A stretch of DNA of 64,000 bases from GMQP-bins7 sp963776565. Its GTDB lineage: Bacteria > Actinomycetota > Thermoleophilia > Gaiellales > Gaiellaceae. The notes beneath the pieces are model-generated. The model did not search any database and had not been told where the DNA came from. It was given only the letters and a program-made list of their open reading frames with translations. A program made the position numbers and the translations under genes. Location: positions 1-64,000 of the forward strand of contig CAVZNF010000009.1 of the NCBI GenBank assembly GCA_963776565.1, in the 5' to 3' direction. Positions 63,831 through 64,000 of the stretch are shown here, one piece after another. The number at the start of each line of letters is the position of its first letter. The first letter of the stretch is position 1.

Positions 63831-64000
63831 TTAGGTTCCGGGCTTGACGACCATCACGAAGACGAGCGCGAACAGCACGAGGATCATGATCCGCGCCAGG
63901 AGGACGAGGCGGCCTACCTCGGCGCCGAGCTCCGGGCTCGGCCCCTCGGTCGCCATGCGCATGCCGACGCGATTCATCGCGCGCGTGATGTAGCCGAAGA
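63831..64000 (-). CDS. Membrane protein C-terminus (DUF2269-like), partial
   Basis: Runs in from the window edge and ends at TAA 63831-63833. The last 56 codons include RAMNRVGMRMATEGPSPELG and one helix (VLFALVFVMVV) then KPGT. The end resembles that of its neighbour (LxLxxxxVKPDF), so this is likely a tandem paralogue. Confidence 0.55.
   Translation of the reverse strand, partial: FGYITRAMNRVGMRMATEGPSPELGAEVGRLVLLARIMILVLFALVFVMVVKPGT

Noticed and set aside
1..64000. CRISPR arrays, rRNA genes and intact insertion sequences
   Set aside because: I saw no regularly spaced repeats, no rRNA-like stretches and no complete transposase.

Overview
The window is high-GC bacterial chromosomal DNA, tightly packed, with many GTG and TTG starts and many stop/start overlaps. 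The gene set (SARP/BTAD regulator, FliA/WhiG-type sigma factor, RskA-type anti-sigma tail, DUF4331 protein, EF-G-like second factor, penicillin-acylase-family protein) points to Actinomycetota. The style fits the Thermoleophilia/Gaiellales side of the phylum, but that placement is inference. Many conserved genes are split by single-base frame changes while both halves remain well conserved. I read these as sequence or assembly errors in most cases and annotate each gene across its full span.

1-12.6 kb: an anti-sigma tail and a multiply frameshifted class A penicillin-binding protein with PASTA domains. A long minus-strand run then goes from 10136 to 2561: class V aminotransferase, serA, a small methyltransferase, YbaK-type deacylase, ilvE, DegT aminotransferase, a membrane protein, a RemA/DUF370-like protein and 3-methyladenine glycosylase. 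A penicillin-amidase-family hydrolase follows. 12.6-24.7 kb: membrane proteins including a fenitrothion-hydrolase-like protein with a cupredoxin-like lipoprotein, a TPR/DUF4331 pair, gatCAB, a cold-shock gene, folD, an alpha/beta hydrolase and tRNA-Cys.

24.7-34.4 kb: a methyltransferase, an M24 peptidase, then a looser zone of small genes (ABM/GYD-like proteins, a type 1 copper protein, VOC, a DUF5681 orphan, zinc-ribbon proteins) with decayed fragments of one small gene family. 34.4-45.2 kb: tRNA-Gly; a three-gene minus operon (NIF3-like, RNase H-like, and a SelW/Rdx-like protein with an in-frame UGA in a CxxU motif followed by a bacterial-type SECIS hairpin); an aldehyde dehydrogenase, truncated haemoglobin, EF-G-like GTPase, a membrane-spanning SARP-BMP regulator divergent from two CHRD genes, a sigma factor and tRNA-Trp.

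45.17-49.24 kb is a small decayed island bounded by tRNA-Trp and a second partial copy of its 3' half (44-nt att-like repeat), with an integrase remnant next to the tRNA. 49.3-56.3 kb holds a TetR regulator and envelope/lipid genes (AI-2E transporter family, BrkB, lipid kinase, two PAP2 phosphatases, a two-HKD phospholipase D). 56.3-64 kb holds a TrpB2-type synthase, a methylcrotonyl-CoA carboxylase set (beta, enoyl-CoA hydratase, alpha: a leucine-degradation signature), a DapA-like protein and DUF2269-type membrane proteins.

The most notable item is the unannotated-looking selenoprotein gene at 34600-34851. Its CxxU position and a hairpin with a GGUCU loop support each other. It implies a Sec-decoding system elsewhere in the genome.
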